Notes under the pieces: generated by a model | The model's database searches: none | Seen by the model: the letters and a program-made list of their open reading frames with translations, nothing else | What the model was told of the DNA's origin: nothing | Shown: positions 9,223 through 19,464 of the stretch, one piece after another | How positions within the stretch are numbered: the stretch's first letter is position 1 | Layout: every line of letters begins with the position of its first letter | Position numbers and translations under genes: made by a program | From: Nemertoderma westbladi | Lineage: Eukaryota > Xenacoelomorpha > Nemertodermatida > Nemertodermatidae | NCBI GenBank assembly: GCA_032718475.1 | Contig: JAUCBJ010006176.1 | Span: forward strand, 1-43,598 | Length of the DNA: 43,598 bases | Direction of reading: 5' to 3'

Positions 9223-10782
9223 ATGAACACCAATAATGGTAGTGTCATTGATCTATCAGAAAGCATTCTTCGAAACGACCAACCTCCTACCTCGGAAAAG
9301 TCCTACTTATTAGCCAGTGTCCCCCTAGCAGAACACCATTTGAATACACTTAGTAACCTGGAAGGTTGGCTATCTGACTGCCTGATAGACGCCATTATCA
9401 GTCATTTCTGTAATCAGTTTCACAGTAGGGCAAAGATCTTTAGTTCCCATTTTTTGAATATATTTTCGGACCGGGGATCTCACATAACTCAATGCCAAAC
9501 AAATACCGGTATATTGGACTATGATTTCCTGTTTTTCCCAGTAAATATTAGAGGGTTTCACTGGGCTCTGGCCGTTGTACGACCGAAAGCTGGATTGATC
9601 CACTACTTTGATTCTCTTAAGCGGGCTAACCCAGGTATACTTAATGCTATTCAACAATGGACTTCATTTGAGGCTTCTAGAAGCAACATCTCCCCTATAA
9701 AATTCATCGTAAAGCAGCTACCACACAGGCTTCAATACAATAGCTATGAGTGCGGAATTTATGTATGTAGGTTCGCCAAGATGTTCCTTGATAATGGATC
9801 CCTTGATGGTGGTATCAATGATAAATCCATTCATGACTTTCGAATTTGGTTATCTTTAATGGTCAGGTCATCAGTCACCATAGTCCAGCCAGCATTATTC
9901 CCCAAATCTCCCAATATCGGTGCTAACATCCCAGTTCCTACCACCAACGCCACCCCAAAGCCCAGTTCTAAGTGCCAAGTTCCTACCCCAGCAACCCCCA
10001 CCCTTCCTCCCACCATAGAATCTAACCCATTCCCCATCCCTGTTCCTCACCAAGTTCATACAGCGCCAAAACAAGCTTCCAATCCTGTTCCCAGCGAGAT
10101 CCCTTGTCTGTCCCCAAACAAAGTCCACCGCCAAGTTCCCCTCCAATTTCCAAACCCTACTAAAGCACCATCACCAAGCTTTACAAAGACTGTCAATTCG
10201 CAGGAATTGATGTTTAGTACTTTTGGGGATACAGACCCTTCCTTGCCAGTAAACACTGAACTCCAAATTCTCTCCCAAACTGTGTTTCCGGCAACCACCT
10301 CTCATCCCCCACCATTCGATTCACCATTAACTTCACTTGAACCAACACAGTGTGAACCAGCCAACACAACAAACCATTCCCAAATGGTTTCACCAACAGA
10401 CGTTTGCCCCGCTCAGCTCCCAGGAAACCCTCAACAGACCCACTCGGTTTCTGCTGGCCCCATTTTTGATCCCGACGGTACATACGAGCAACTTTCGCCA
10501 ATTACAGCATCCCAGCCTCCTCCTTCATCTAACCTTTTACCAACCAATGCCAAAGCACCAGCGCCAACACTACCCAACAATTTATACATGGTCACACAGC
10601 CCTTAGAATCACAATCGTCACCATCCAACAACCAGCTCCCCAGTAGCTCATCCCAGTCCTCCAGTACTCCCAACTGTCCTGTCTGCAACACTCCATTTAG
10701 ACGGAAATGGATATTGTTGGTTTATGTAGTTATTTTCAGTTCTACTTTGGAAAGTTACTCAGGATATCTGCAAGAGACATGA
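9223..10782 (+). CDS. Ulp1/SENP-like (C48) cysteine protease domain protein, probably transposon-encoded
   Basis: Seen: 519 codons from the ATG at 9223. I chose it because an A sits at -3 and because the longer frame from 9118 would read through the poly-C tract. Residues about 45-210 form a Ulp1-like domain: a WLSDCLIDAII entry motif, GFHWALAVV (catalytic His), HYFDSL (catalytic Asp), and QYNSYECGIYVC (Cys nucleophile, where Ulp1 proteins usually have a Gln some residues before DCG). The full His-Asp-Cys set is present. Residues about 220-480 are a low-complexity Pro/Ser/Thr/Asn region. Near the end, CPVCNTPF looks like the first half of a zinc knuckle, then the frame departs and stops. Known: Ulp1 domains process ubiquitin-like proteins in hosts and also occur in transposons, including some NeSL/Utopia-type non-LTR elements whose protease precedes a zinc finger. 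Inference: a surviving 5' part of such an element. A captured host protease is the alternative. Confidence 0.75.
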   Translation: MNTNNGSVIDLSESILRNDQPPTSEKSYLLASVPLAEHHLNTLSNLEGWLSDCLIDAIISHFCNQFHSRAKIFSSHFLNIFSDRGSHITQCQTNTGILDYDFLFFPVNIRGFHWALAVVRPKAGLIHYFDSLKRANPGILNAIQQWTSFEASRSNISPIKFIVKQLPHRLQYNSYECGIYVCRFAKMFLDNGSLDGGINDKSIHDFRIWLSLMVRSSVTIVQPALFPKSPNIGANIPVPTTNATPKPSSKCQVPTPATPTLPPTIESNPFPIPVPHQVHTAPKQASNPVPSEIPCLSPNKVHRQVPLQFPNPTKAPSPSFTKTVNSQELMFSTFGDTDPSLPVNTELQILSQTVFPATTSHPPPFDSPLTSLEPTQCEPANTTNHSQMVSPTDVCPAQLPGNPQQTHSVSAGPIFDPDGTYEQLSPITASQPPPSSNLLPTNAKAPAPTLPNNLYMVTQPLESQSSPSNNQLPSSSSQSSSTPNCPVCNTPFRRKWILLVYVVIFSSTLESYSGYLQET

Positions 10783-10871
10783 TGGATTGTGATTGTGTTA
10801 ACATGAACAATAACAGATTAATAATATAAAAATTGGATTATTTATCCCTTTTTGTGACTCTGTAAAAATCT
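10783..10871. other. 3' flank of the Ulp1-like gene up to the TTAA element
   Basis: Under 100 AT-rich bases with no feature other than the target site TTAA at its end. Confidence 0.4.
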
Positions 10872-10875
10872 TTAA

Positions 10876-10912
10876 GGCCACAGTACACCCCACCCACCCC
10901 CCCCCCCCCCCC
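10876..10912 (+). repeat. Left terminal inverted repeat with C-run
   Basis: GGCCACAGTACACCCC, then CACC spacers, then a 16-base C run (10897-10912). The first 14 bases are the exact inverse of 13991-14004. Confidence 0.9.
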
Positions 10913-11305
10913 TTGTCAAAATTTCCTAATATTTTTTTCTAATCGAATTTAGTGCAGAATTTTATGGTGAATCTGAATATGTAAAAAATATTTTGTGAAT
11001 GCTTTTACTTCTCGCAATATATGTGTACAAAGATAATGACATTGTGCGATATTGGTATAAGTAAATAAACGCATGGAACATATTTGTGGACATTTTATAC
11101 AAACAGTATTATTGTTGCCTAGCCACATTTATAGTCTATGTCAATTTGGACACTTAGTGGGAAATTTAAATTAGCAATTTGGTGTAGTGCATGTCTGCAT
11201 GTTGGTTACTGAAGGAGGCTATCTGATACCATTATTACTGTATTCCATAATTGTATTCCTTCATATTTTATACTGCTTATTTTACGATTTGCAAATACTG
11301 AAATA

Positions 11306-13323
11306 ATGCCTCGTAGATCAAAACGCAACTCCCAAATTGTCAATATTACTCAAAAGCGCAGTGCTAGTGGCTCCTATTTACCCAAGAAGAGAACAAAAAC
11401 GGTCACAGAAAGTAAGTTACTAGGTCGGAGTGATATTGCCGTTTGTGACGGGTCTAGTGGCGATGAGAATAGGCCTAACCTTACAGGTACCAGTACCAGT
11501 ATTACCGGTAACAGTGATACGTGCAATAGCTCTGCGTCTACTTCAAATCCTGAGTTGCTGCTATGGGTACCGGGGATATTGAGGATGTTGGATTCATACT
11601 TTTGAAGGTAAAAAATGTAGTTGAACATACTAAAGCTGTTCATGTCATATCAGGGTGTACTGTACAGGAGATATAATTGTTGAGCGGTTGAAGCCTATTG
11701 GGATTCAGACAACTACTCATTTTACCTGTAACTTATGTGCATTGGATGTATATATCAGCAATTCTGTAATGCCTGACATTGTGAATAGGAAACCTTATGA
11801 CAATGAAGCGGTTGATTTGAATGATAAACTATCCTATGATGGAAATGGGACAAGGTTTGGAAGGATTATTTACATTGACTGAGATACTGCACATGCCCAA
11901 TTCAATTTCAAAATCAGCTCATCAACGTCGCCAAACAAAACTGTTTACAGTTTGTAAAGAGGTTGTTCAAGTTGAACTCGTAAAGGCTACGCAACAACTC
12001 TCTGAGGGTAAGACTAATATTTCAACAGCGATTTTATATGATGATACCTGGGCTAAACGGGGATTTGCCTCAAATTTCGGTTGTGGGTTCGCCATTTCCA
12101 TGGCTACTTGTAAAGTACTGGACTATGGCATTCGTTCAAAGCTATGTGAATCATGTACATTTTGTCCATTTGCAAAAAATAGCCCAGAGTATGCAGAATG
12201 GTCAGAGAAGCATAGTGCTGATTGTAAAGGTATATTTGAAAGGTCAAGTGGAAGCATGGAAGCAGATATAGCATAGCAGTATAAATTTTTACATGATCAA
12301 AGAATAATCTTGCGAATAAAGACTATGGTTTGCGGTTTAGTCAAATGATTTGTGATGGTGACAGTAAGTCATTTGATAAAGTCTGGGACACATATGGTGT
12401 TTGTGAATCATGTTCAAATTATCATGGTATGAATTCTGAGAAAAGAAACGAGTTTGACTTGAGTGAGGAAGGTCGAGTTCACTGGGATTTACATTCAAAT
12501 GGTGAAAATTCCTGTGCTGGAGTTGAGAAGGTTGATTGTATTAACCATTACCAAAAGAGGTTAGGGGCAAACTTTCGTACCTTGCGAAAGTCACTTATAG
12601 CGAAAGGTAATATGCCTGACGACAAGAAACCTGTTGGTGGAGGCCAGCATAGGTTAACTCTGACTACCATAGACAAACTGAGCAATTATATGGGTGGGGC
12701 TATTCGACGATCTATTGAGGCAACTACAGGAAAAATGACGAATTATATATACATCATCTAAAGGAGCATCTTAGCAGCATTCCGACATGGTGTGATTCAT
12801 GGCACTGATCAAAAACGGCACTACTATTGTGAAGATGGTGAAAATTCCTTCTGTCTCTATAAGAGAACTGGAGAAAGGCCTCCTAATAAGAACCACCACT
12901 TAGATGGAGTGTTTCTACAGCATATCTTACCATATACAGGCGCCTCACTAGTACACATCTTCTGCAACAATTTCTCCCAGGGAACACTCAAAACCAATGT
13001 GAGTCATTGAACTCTCTTGTTTGGCTCCATTGCCCGAAGCACCAGTTCTTCGGATCTCAGCATGTAGAAATGGCAGCCATCAGTGCCATCCTAAACTTCA
13101 ACATATGAGCATCATCGAGATAATTGGTACTGAAACGTTTGTCTTCAACAAATTATGTGTTTTTGCAATCTCAGATTGCTCAGAGAAGAAGAGACTCAGT
13201 ACGCATATACCACAGCATTCGAAATGACACTAAAAAGGATGAACGAAAGACGACCCAGCAGGAGATGATTCGAAAAAGAAATGAAGAGGAAGGTGTTGAG
13301 GACTATATTCCTGGTGGATATTG
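11306..13323 (+). pseudogene. Broken DD-E transposase of the TTAA element (Mutator-like/Kolobok type)
   Basis: Seen: the start codon at 11306 begins a basic leader (MPRRSKRN). The reading then shifts frame repeatedly (near 11575, 11645, 11850, 12275, 12760 and 12960). Recognisable blocks in order: ILYDDTWAKRG near 12031-12062 (first Asp region); DYGIRSKLCESCTFC near 12121-12165; a Cys/His patch with EYAEWSEKHSADC; MICDGDSKSFDKVWD near 12345-12390 (second Asp, DGDS); VDCINHYQKRLGANFRTL near 12531-12580; and TQNQCESLNSLVW near 12973-13010 (the Glu of the N-x-E-S-L-N motif). That order (D-TW, DGDS, N-E-S-L-N) is what I know from animal proteins annotated as Mutator-like transposases. At least five frame breaks and several stops make it non-autonomous. 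It would act on the element's own termini. Confidence 0.8.
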
Positions 13324-13948
13324 ACTGTTGAATGACTATTTTCGGTTTGGATTTTGACTATTGAATATTTTTTCAACAATTTTTCCAATGATTTCAGTTC
13401 AAACATTATGATTTGTTACCAATTTTCACTTTTTTGTGATTTGCACGATTTGTTAACTTTTTATATATTAAAGCCTACTCCTTGTAGAATTTTGATTATT
13501 TTTATACCATTTTTTTTCTGGCTTTTCCTAAACATATCCTCCTGTGAGTTACATGGATAAAATTTTAAAATTTTGTGCCCAACTTCTTAGGGGACTTGAT
13601 TTGTATAAAAAACATAAACTGCAGAACTTAACAAAACAAAACAATTTCACATTTTAGCCTTAACACGCAAGGCAATTTTTGGATATAATGCGTTTGTGTC
13701 AATTAGAATGACTTACTTAAATTGTATCCATGTAACTTGGGGTAAAAAGACCTGCTGAATTCGAATATCACAACATTATTGGCTGATAATCAAGTTGGAA
13801 GAAGTAGTAGCAATTTTGAGCAATTTTACACATTTTTTCGATTATCGTTCACATACTTTGCCAAGAGCTTATATTTCATACACCATCAGAAAGAGCATCA
13901 TCTAAGCTTCAAAATGATATATAGTTTGATATGTTTTCACCATTTAAT
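13324..13948. other. 3' untranslated part of the TTAA element
   Basis: AT-rich and non-coding, between the end of the transposase homology and the palindromic right end. Nothing else seen. Confidence 0.5.
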
Positions 13949-14004
13949 GACCACAGTACACCCCCGGGGGGGGGGGGGGGGGGGGGGGGGGGTGTACTGT
14001 GGCC
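13949..14004. repeat. Palindromic right end of the TTAA element with 27-base G run
   Basis: GACCACAGTACACCCCC (13949-13965) is followed directly by 27 G (13966-13992) and by TGTACTGTGGCC (13993-14004). So the right end holds a second, inverted copy of the terminal repeat, back to back with the true end. The left end is not duplicated this way. The inner copy is preceded by TTTAAT, close to but not TTAA. Confidence 0.9.
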
Positions 14005-14008
14005 TTAA

Positions 14009-14354
14009 CTGAAAGTCAACTGTAGCTGCATAATAAGCATTTAAAAATTTCATGTGTTACACATAAAAAGACCCATAATTGTGGAAGTAATTGAGATTCT
14101 ATTTCGTGAAAATCAAAGTGCTAATGATGCTGATAGAATAATTGCGGAAGCAATTCAGATTCAATTTCGTGAAAATCAAAGTAGTAATGATGCTGATAGG
14201 TGACATTCTCATGTTGATCCATGGCATCTAAAGTCAACTATAGCTGTACAATAAACATTTAAAAAAGTGTTACATGTGTTTCACATGAAATAGACCCATA
14301 ATTGTACAAGGAATTCAGATTCAATTTCGCGAAAATCAAGAGTACTAATGATGC
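14009..14354. repeat. Tandem repeat block interrupted by LINE B
   Basis: Units of about 63 bp occur at about 14084-14145 and 14148-14201 (both ending GTGAAAATCAAAG, then xTAATGATGCTGATAG), with a third at about 14298-14354. They are embedded in a larger repeat: GTCAACTGTAGCTG at about 14015 and GTCAACTATAGCTG at about 14232, each followed by ATTTAAAAA, a GTGTTxCACAT segment and AGACCCATAATTGT. The third unit continues on the far side of LINE B at 16617-16637 (AGAAAGGTGACATTCTCATGT), which matches 14197-14215. Confidence 0.8.
14344..14354. repeat. Target-site duplication of LINE B copy I (left)
   Basis: ACTAATGATGC at 14344-14354, repeated exactly at 16606-16616 just beyond the LINE's 5' end. 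Confidence 0.88.
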
Positions 14355-16605
14355 TACTACTACTAGGATCGGCATGCTGCATTGCAGCTGCATTTTTAAG
14401 AATGCTGTGCCGGCTTGTCAACAAAATTGCACCGCCACAACTCCCTATCACCCATGACATTTGCTAGATCATCCGCATCTTTAAGGCCAGTGTCCTTTAA
14501 GATGCGTCTCAAGCAAGTCATGGGCTGTCCACCATGCTTATTCACTCCATGAGGCTGCCAAAGTACAAGATTATGCACTGGCTGGTCCTCACGGCGAAAG
14601 CAATGTCCTGCAAAGCGGAGGCGATTTTGTTCTAGTGTCAAGCTTGGGGGAACCAATGAGACACCTCCAATGTTATATAGTGTCTGGTTGGAGATGTGTG
14701 CATTGTACTTGACACAATGAACCCGGCGTAGCATTCTTGTGAATGTGCCATCCAGAGATTTGGTGTCCTCAGCAGTTAGAGCCCAGCATGGACTCCCGTA
14801 GAGGAGTACTGGAACTACTGCTGCTCTAAATAATCGGACCTTAAGTTTCCGATTAATTCTCGGTGACTTCCAAATCCTGGAAAGCCTATTCAAGGCTGCC
14901 CATGCCTTTCCCTTACATATTCAAAGGTCCTCATCTGACTTCCGGATCCATGATCCCGGGTAACAGAAGTCGTCCACATGCTCAAGCATACCATCCTTTG
15001 AGCTTATGTTCATCCGATCAGAGACTTGCTGAGGACTTTCAAAGTTAACTGTCAGAATTTTGGTCTTTCTGGAGTTAATAAAAAGACCAACAGTAGAAGC
15101 AGCATGTTCTAATGAGCTGAGGAGCCGTTGGGCTCCCTCTAATGATTCTGAGAGTACTCCTAAGTCATCAGCAAAGTCTAGATCAGTTAGGTACTTGGCA
15201 GGATTTCCTCGACTTCTGGAGCGGAGTTATCATCACCCCATCATCATTATGATGATCTAAGGACATGCGTAGAACATAGTCAACAACAATTATGAACAAG
15301 AATGGTGCAAGTGTGTCTCCCTGGAGGATGCCCCATAACACTTCAAATGGTTCTGTGTCACCGTCAAAAGTAGACACAAATGTTGTCGAACCATCGTATA
15401 CTGATCTGATTGCTGCAATAATTTCATCAGGAATCCCATATAATAAAAGTATGCTGAACATACGTGAGCGAGAGACTGAATCAATGGCCTTGAAGAAGTC
15501 AATAAAGATAACAGCCAGATGCCTGTCTTTCTTTTTTGATAACTCTTCAATTATCCTTCTAAGTGCCAAAATGGGCTCCATGGTCCCACGACCTTTACGG
15601 AACCCATTCTGATTTCCACGGAGCAGTCTCTCAATGGGATCCCTGATGCGATTTAATAGAATCCTATTGTATAGCTTTGCAGCAATCGAGATCAATGAGA
15701 TTCCCCGAAAAGAACCATAGAGTGTTAGGTTGCCCTTCTTGGGAACTGGCACCAACTTATTTGTTTTCATTTCTTGTGGGACTCTTGTTGTTCGGTACAT
15801 GTCTACTATGATGGGATAGATGAGCTTTAAACACTCAAGTATTTTAAAGACCTCAGGGGGAACACCATCTACTCCACTGGCACGATTGGTCTTAATGCTC
15901 TTTGCAGCAGCCTTCACTTCTGCAAAGGAGATATCGCCAATGGGAATATCTGGGAGTACAGACTCAGACACTTTTACTTCTATAAAGTTGTCAGGCAATA
16001 CCCTATCATTATTGAGGAGCTTTTCAAAGTGGGCTTTCCAACCATTGAGGCGATCGGCTGGTGATTCAGCCTTAACCTTGGTGGTTGGTTGGCTTTTCCG
16101 CCCAGTAAGCAGATTGATCGATTTCCATGCCTGGGATGATTGCCTGCTGTCGTCAGCATCATTGATGGCATCAACCTGTTGCTTTATTAGCTCCTGTAGA
16201 TTAGCAGAGTACTGCCTGTTCAGGGACCTAGATGCAGCCTTAACTGCATTCTTGGCCACTGTAGTCTGTTTGAGTCAGGACTCTTTCTGCACCTTATGAA
16301 GGTCATTTCGGCATTTCTGAATTTTGTTGTCAGTCCAGGGGGCCCCTTTTCCTGTTTCGAGGGTATACAGGAACTGTTTCTGCAGCTGTTAACTTAACTG
16401 CTTCTGTAAAGGCAGTATAGCCCTCACAGTGATCTGCCGCCTCAGAGGCAAGAGCCTCATACCTGTTGCTCAGCTCTAGTGTGAAGCTGGATCTCACACT
16501 TGGCTGTTGCAACAGAGAGGACCAGTCATACCGCGGCAAGGCAGATTTCGTTGTTCTGCTAGCACGCAGACTAAGTCTTATCTTGGCCTCAATAAGGCGG
16601 TCCAC
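14355..16605 (-). pseudogene. LINE B copy I: 5'-truncated non-LTR retrotransposon (RT region)
   Basis: Seen: on the minus strand, homology to LINE B copy II starts at about 16603 within the end of the endonuclease, and runs through NGFRKGRGTMEPILALRR, IDFFKAIDS (catalytic Asp, block A), WGILQGDTLAPFLFII (block B), and the thumb and C-terminal domain (ALTAEDTKSLDG, RLRFAGHCFRRED, VLWQPHGVNKHGGQP) to a stop near 14396. The largest open frame is 358 codons (16259-15183). Stops near 16330 and frameshifts near 15200-15240 (next to the expected DLDFADD block) and 14895-15050 break it. The 3' UTR is only about 30 bases and ends in a (TAG)4-like tail. The element is flanked by an 11-bp target duplication, so it is a genuine insertion of 2.25 kb and not a rearranged fragment. 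Confidence 0.9.
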
Positions 16606-16616
16606 ACTAATGATGC
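16606..16616. repeat. Target-site duplication of LINE B copy I (right)
   Basis: ACTAATGATGC, identical to 14344-14354. The following bases continue the tandem repeat unit that was interrupted. Confidence 0.88.
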
Positions 16617-18491
16617 AGAAAGGTGACATTCTCATGTCCATAGTTCCTTTAATCTTTAATATTATGTATAATGCTCAATGTGAAGCAGGATCAGACAACA
16701 AACAGCCTTTCCTCGTTTCAAATAATTACAGATTATACCAGCACCATTGACAGTATATGATAACATGTACAATATACGTTTACAATATTAAAGTACATAC
16801 ACACATTACATAGGGATATTTCAACATATGTAACACACATACACAACAATATACCCACACAAGAACCGACACACAATGCGATTACCGACAGGCCATCGGA
16901 CCCTGCAGTGAGCTTCTGTTCATGCATGGATAGGGATATTTATTGGCCGAATCGATTATTTCAGCTTTGTTAAATCAAGGACAAAACTTTTATAACAGAA
17001 GTGCAGCATGGTCCTGTGCTCGGGTAGGACAGAAAAGCAGTGTGGCCCCGCGCCCAGGTAGAAGAGGAATAAAGCATGAACCTTTAATTTGAACCTTTTA
17101 TGAACATTTAATACACAGGCTTAACTCATACAGAGAAAAATGTGGAAGGTGAGGAGCCCCTATATTGTTACCATACATTCAAATAGATCTAAAATCCCGA
17201 AATATCCATACATACCCACCACACTCACCCTCTTGAATACCACCTCTCGACATCATTTGAACTTGATTTTCACAAAATTGATTCCTTATGCAATCATGTG
17301 TCTTGCTCATATTCGCAGGACCTAATGCACGCTCGCAGGACCTAAGGTTGTAATTAAACAGGACCTGACGACCAAAGCACATGATGATGTGTTACTGTTA
17401 CTGTTCATGTGAATTAGCATAATATTGTAAAAGATTAATAATTTAACAGAAAATAGACATAAAAAAGAACATAAATATTAAAAGTACCTAAACAGTATGC
17501 AAAAGCACGGCCTTTTGGGTACTTTGCAAATATCGTTTGGGTACTTTTTGCGGTTTCTATGGACCCTTAAATAAATAATTTATATATAAAGAAAAATAAT
17601 CTTTCAAATAAAATTATAACATAATGTGGTATTTTTAATTTTATTTCCATGTTGACAGTTTGTGAACTCTCCATAGGAAAAAATGCATTCATCTTTTAAA
17701 TGAAAGATTAAGATAAAATTTGAAAGGTGATGTTTGACCATGGTCTTATTAATAACCACTGGTAAGGACTTAAATTTGTTGAATAATTAAAATCGATACT
17801 CCATAACTATTGTAAATCTGTTTGTCACATCAAGTTTTATCTGCAATATTTACTTTTCCTTTCTGGTGATGGTTTTTACTATTTGGAGCTTGGATATAAA
17901 TTAACAAAAATTATTATTTAAGGTATATATAATTATTAATTAACTAGACAGGCGCTCATATTTATCATTCAGTTGGGGATAGAAAATATGATTTGAAAAG
18001 CCATTTTGCTATTGGGTGTTTGTTTTAAAGCTGTTATGATTGGCTAACTAAAACTAACCTCCAGTGCTCCATGGCTTTAAAGTTACCTTGAGTAAAATGA
18101 ATCCATCCATTTTACAGTTCTTCACAAATGGTGGTACGCCCTACTACTCTGAGGTTAGATCAAGATTTTTAATGTTTTAAAAAAGTTTTTCGAAGAGATT
18201 ACAATATCCGTAATAGAAGTCAAACATTCGGTAAACCTACATGTAAATTTGAAATGTTGATCGGAAATCACCACAATTCCTGAACACAATTTGTAATAAG
18301 TTATAGAATTTCAAATATTACACCAAATAACTACTGTATATCCCCCTTTTCTTTCTCGTCTTCTCTTTTTCTGTTAGGTAAACATGTAAGTACATGTTCC
18401 TAATGATTACTTCTTCCTAAAATAATTTATATGATAGACTAGTGCTTCTTTTAATAAAAAGTCTCACAAGAGTTCATCTAATGATCACGAC
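16617..18491. other. AT-rich intergenic stretch, no gene seen
   Basis: The first 20 bases finish the interrupted tandem repeat. Near 17315-17346 there is a short GCAGGACCTAA duplication, and near 17511-17550 a TTTTGGGTACTTTxxx duplication. Open frames at 17140-17382 on both strands are without motifs. No RNA gene was recognised. Confidence 0.5.
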
Positions 18492-18499
18492 ACATTCCT
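18492..18499. repeat. Target-site duplication (left) of long-TIR element 1
   Basis: ACATTCCT, repeated exactly at 21986-21993. Confidence 0.85.
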
Positions 18500-19360
18500 A
18501 TGGCGTCTGATTTGAGCCAAAATACCTTAGAATTACAAATGTGTACCTTACATTTTTCATTAGCTTATATTTATAAGCATCGCTTAAAAGTATGGTATTT
18601 TATTGCATTTGAATTTATACATTGCTTAAAAGTAAGCTATGTTTTATGAAGTTGACTTTAATAAATCGCTTAAAAGTAAGGTATTTTTTACAAGTTCTCT
18701 TAAAACATTGCTTAAAAGTAAGCTATGTTTTTTGTATTTGCCTTGAAAGTCGCTTATAAGTAAGCTATGTTTTTGCAATTGCCTTGAAAATCGCTTAAAA
18801 GTATGGTATTTTATTGCATTTGAAATTATACATCGCTTAAAAGTAAGCTATGTTTATGTAGTTGACTTTATTAAATCGCTTAAAATTGAGATATTTTTTA
18901 CAAGTTCTGTTAAACATCGCTTAAAAGTAAGCTATGTTTATGTAATTGACTGTAATAAATCGCTTTAAATAAGGTATTTAATTGCAGTTCTGTGCCAACA
19001 TTGCTTAAAATGAAGTGTGTTTATGCAGTAATATAGTTTAAAGTAAGTGATGTTTTTACAGTGTCGTTTAAACATAGTTTAAAGTAAGCTATGTTTTTGC
19101 AGTGTTTTGTCCAATCAAATGCGTGCGTTGTTGACAATATCTGCAATTAGTAAATAGATCAGGAGAGGGCACTGTTGAGCAATTGTTGTATTCCAGTATT
19201 CGATCAGCAAAATCGAATTTCTGATATGTAGGGTACATGTTATGGACAGTACGGTTAACAGTATAGTTACAGAGTACTGTAGTAGCCAGTAGGTATGTCA
19301 TCTGAAAATTTCATCTTTGAAACTGAGAGCCTAATACGGAGGTGCCAACAAATTGCAGAT
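18500..19360 (+). repeat. Left arm: terminal repeat plus array of 13 hairpin units
   Basis: After about 80 unique terminal bases come about 13 units (18584 to about 19090) built on CGCTTAAAAGTAAGCTATG. The core GCTTA-AAAG-TAAGC is itself a small inverted repeat. The units are spaced about 40-45 bp and alternate four kinds of spacer (GTTGACTTTAATAAAT, ACAAGTTCTxTTAAA, GCATTTGAATTTATAC, GCAATTGCCTTGAAA). Units degrade towards the centre. A unique stretch (19100-19360) with CCAATCAAATGCG follows and is also present in the right arm. Confidence 0.9.
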
Positions 19361-19464
19361 GATACATATAAGAATAGAGGTGGGATTAGGGGTAATAGGA
19401 GACTAGTGAGTAGTGATTCTGTTAGAGTTACGCAGTTAGAAGACTGAAATATCTGCACTTTAAT

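Larger units (their letters stand above)
10872..14008 (+). mobile_element. Kolobok/Mutator-like DNA transposon with TTAA target duplication
   Basis: Seen: TTAA (10872-10875) is followed by GGCCACAGTACACCCC. The other end reads GGTGTACTGTGGCC followed by TTAA (14005-14008). The element is thus 3.13 kb with inverted termini of at least 14 bp, each running into a C- or G-homopolymer, and flanked by TTAA. One transposase-like gene lies inside on the plus strand, broken by frameshifts. Known: TTAA duplications are made by the piggyBac and Kolobok superfamilies. The motifs of the internal gene (see the transposase entry) fit the 'Mutator-like transposase' family of animals rather than piggyBac, so Kolobok-like is my call. 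The superfamily name was not tested by any search. Confidence 0.85.

Noticed and set aside
15292-16299. Open frames on the plus strand across LINE B copy I (for example 15292-15612 and 15820-16299)
   Set aside because: Antisense shadows of the reverse transcriptase. The same shadows recur in copies II and III.
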